Assembly (NCBI GenBank): GCA_016206745.1
Contig: JACQQW010000101.1
Location: forward strand, 1 to 6,009
Reading direction: 5' to 3'
Source of the DNA: Candidatus Omnitrophota bacterium
GTDB taxonomy: Bacteria > Omnitrophota > Gorgyraeia > Zapsychrales > Fredricksoniimonadaceae
DNA length: 6,009 bases
Positions 5,147-6,009 of this stretch are shown here, one piece after another (position 1 is the stretch's first letter; each line of letters starts with the position of its first letter). The translations under genes were made by a program, and so were the position numbers. Under the pieces are notes generated by a model. The model worked only from the letters and a program-made list of their open reading frames with translations, searched no databases and was not told where the DNA came from.

Positions 5147-5208
5147 TTATGTAGGGGCGATCCTTGTGATCGCCCAATTGGGCGAATATAAAATTCGCCC
5201 CTACATAA
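5147..5208. repeat. 62-base palindromic repeat element in the leader of the rightward gene
   Basis: The outer arms 5147-5160 (TTATGTAGGGGCGA) and 5195-5208 are perfect 14-base inverted repeats. Inside are two alternative hairpins: 5155-5175 (GGGCGATC, loop CTTGT, GATCGCCC) and 5180-5200 (GGGCGAA, loop, TTCGCCC), joined by a perfect 14-base palindrome at 5171-5184 (CGCCCAATTGGGCG). The unit can therefore fold as one long arm or as two side-by-side hairpins. It has no coding capacity and no T-run for termination. The GTAGGGGCGA...TCGCCCCTAC ends resemble short dispersed palindromes I recall from many uncultivated bacteria, consistent with a REP- or MITE-like element, but only one copy is visible here. 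Confidence 0.75.
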
Positions 5209-5223
5209 TCAGCGAGGTCAATC

Positions 5224-6009
5224 ATGAACCGTCATTCATTCCTTATATTCGCATCAGCCCTCTTGATTTTGGTCCCTTCTCTTGTATGGGCAGGTCAAAT
5301 CACCTTGACCACGTATTACCCTGCCCCCACGGGGAATTATGACCTGGTGACCGCCAATAATGTCGGCATTGGCACCACCGGTCCCTCAAGCAAATTAGAA
5401 GTGCAGGCGGGCCAGATCCGGGTCTTAGATGTGCCCTGGAATGACTCTTTTCAGGCGCCCAGGATGGCAGGCTGGATCCGCAATCAAGGCCCCGGCCTTT
5501 TGGTCGATGTTGATTCCGATTATGCCTTCTTCGGGTTGAAGCATGAAGGCCCCGCAAACTCTAACCGCAATGATGTGGTGATCGGCTGGGGCGATGACGG
5601 CCGTGAAAATGGCGCGGTACAGGCAGGAGACTCCGTGCGCTTTGTCCATTTTACCGCGGGGGCCGAATATGAACGCCTGCGCATCGACCCGGCAGGCAAC
5701 GTGGGGATTGGGTCTACAAACCCGAATAGTGGGTCGTTTGGAAGAGAACTTCATATTTCAGGGGATGATAGCGCGCTCGTGTTGAATTCAACGAATGCAA
5801 CTGGTAGAGAATTTGCTATCGCATCTTCGCGATCTGGCGGCCAAGCACTATTACGTTTTTATGACTTAACGGCGCAGGCTGATCGCATGGTAATTAATAG
5901 TTCCGGCAATGTGGGCATTGGACTGGCGGACCCGCGGGGCTTGATCCATACCTATACACCGTCCGTCCGCAATTTCCTTTTGGTGGACAGCGACAGGGCC
6001 GGTGACAAC
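5224..6009 (+). CDS. Secreted GNVGIG beta-repeat protein (tail-fibre/adhesin-like), open at the right edge
   Basis: The frame is open for 262 codons to the window end, so the protein is incomplete. Residues 1-23 form a signal peptide ending VWA before GQITLTTYYPAP, a mature N-terminus I recall as characteristic of secreted proteins in Omnitrophota. Short motifs recur: NNVGIGTTGPSSKLEV at 45-60, GNVGIGSTNP at 158-167 with RELHI following, and GNVGIGLADP at 228-237, each after a strand such as YERLRIDPA or RMVINSS. This is the GNVGIGTT-P...L-V signature of beta-rich repeats found in phage tail fibres and bacterial surface proteins, where a chaperone-like C-terminal domain often follows; that end is outside the window. 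The segment between repeats (about 68-157, with GWGDD and FFGLKHEGP) resembles a ligand-presenting insert. GAGG lies six bases before the ATG. Export and surface display are inferred; a partner or host target is not known. Confidence 0.85.
   Translation, partial: MNRHSFLIFASALLILVPSLVWAGQITLTTYYPAPTGNYDLVTANNVGIGTTGPSSKLEVQAGQIRVLDVPWNDSFQAPRMAGWIRNQGPGLLVDVDSDYAFFGLKHEGPANSNRNDVVIGWGDDGRENGAVQAGDSVRFVHFTAGAEYERLRIDPAGNVGIGSTNPNSGSFGRELHISGDDSALVLNSTNATGREFAIASSRSGGQALLRFYDLTAQADRMVINSSGNVGIGLADPRGLIHTYTPSVRNFLLVDSDRAGDN

Noticed and set aside
5155..5200. Riboswitch or transcription attenuator in the leader of the secreted protein
   Set aside because: The structure is purely palindromic, lacks a terminator T-run and any known aptamer core, and looks like a dispersed repeat instead.
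5300..5785. Frames on either strand inside the secreted repeat protein gene
   Set aside because: They conflict with the long open frame from 5224, which has a signal peptide and recurring GNVGIG motifs; none has its own start signal or recognisable domain.

Overview
The window looks like chromosomal sequence from a Gram-negative, double-membrane bacterium of an uncultivated lineage. The best guess is Candidatus Omnitrophota (OP3). This rests mainly on recalled familiarity with secreted proteins of that group whose mature end reads ITLTTYYPAP, as the protein at 5224-6009 does. It is supported by the coiled-coil protein families present and by the short palindromic repeats between genes. The phylum is an inference; no marker gene here proves it. 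No RNA gene, CRISPR array, transposase or phage structural operon was seen.

Layout: positions 1-5030 are transcribed leftwards (minus strand). In order of transcription the genes are: a membrane-anchored coiled-coil protein of the DUF1640/CCDC90-like type (5030-4698); an AlkD-like HEAT-repeat DNA glycosylase (4687-3980); a soluble coiled-coil protein with 11-residue repeats (3931-3542); a small BamE/SmpA-like lipoprotein (3528-3091); TrmB, the tRNA m7G46 methyltransferase, with a long C-terminal extension (3086-2127); a penicillin-binding D-Ala-D-Ala carboxypeptidase (2127-1291); and a membrane-anchored DsbA-type thiol oxidoreductase (1256-438). A palindromic G/C-rich repeat (402-434) then separates this series from an AT-rich, nuclease-like gene fragment that runs off the left edge (388-1). 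Gaps between the genes are short (10, 48, 13, 4, -1 and 34 bases). Candidate promoters lie in front of the first gene, in front of the soluble coiled-coil gene and, more weakly, in front of the DsbA-type gene.

Rightwards from about 5119 there is a divergent, well-formed sigma70-type promoter, a 62-base palindromic repeat that would form the 5' end of the mRNA, and a secreted protein with GNVGIG-type beta repeats that is still open at the right edge.

Functionally the leftward series mixes envelope work (lipoprotein, peptidoglycan carboxypeptidase, periplasmic disulfide chemistry) with nucleic-acid maintenance (tRNA methylation, alkylated-base repair) and two coiled-coil proteins of unknown role. 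No single pathway joins them. The most noteworthy points are the palindrome inside the leader of the rightward gene, the palindrome at the broken-looking nuclease gene, in-frame DNA tandem repeats that match coiled-coil periods in three genes, and a visible codon-style change inside the secreted repeat protein.
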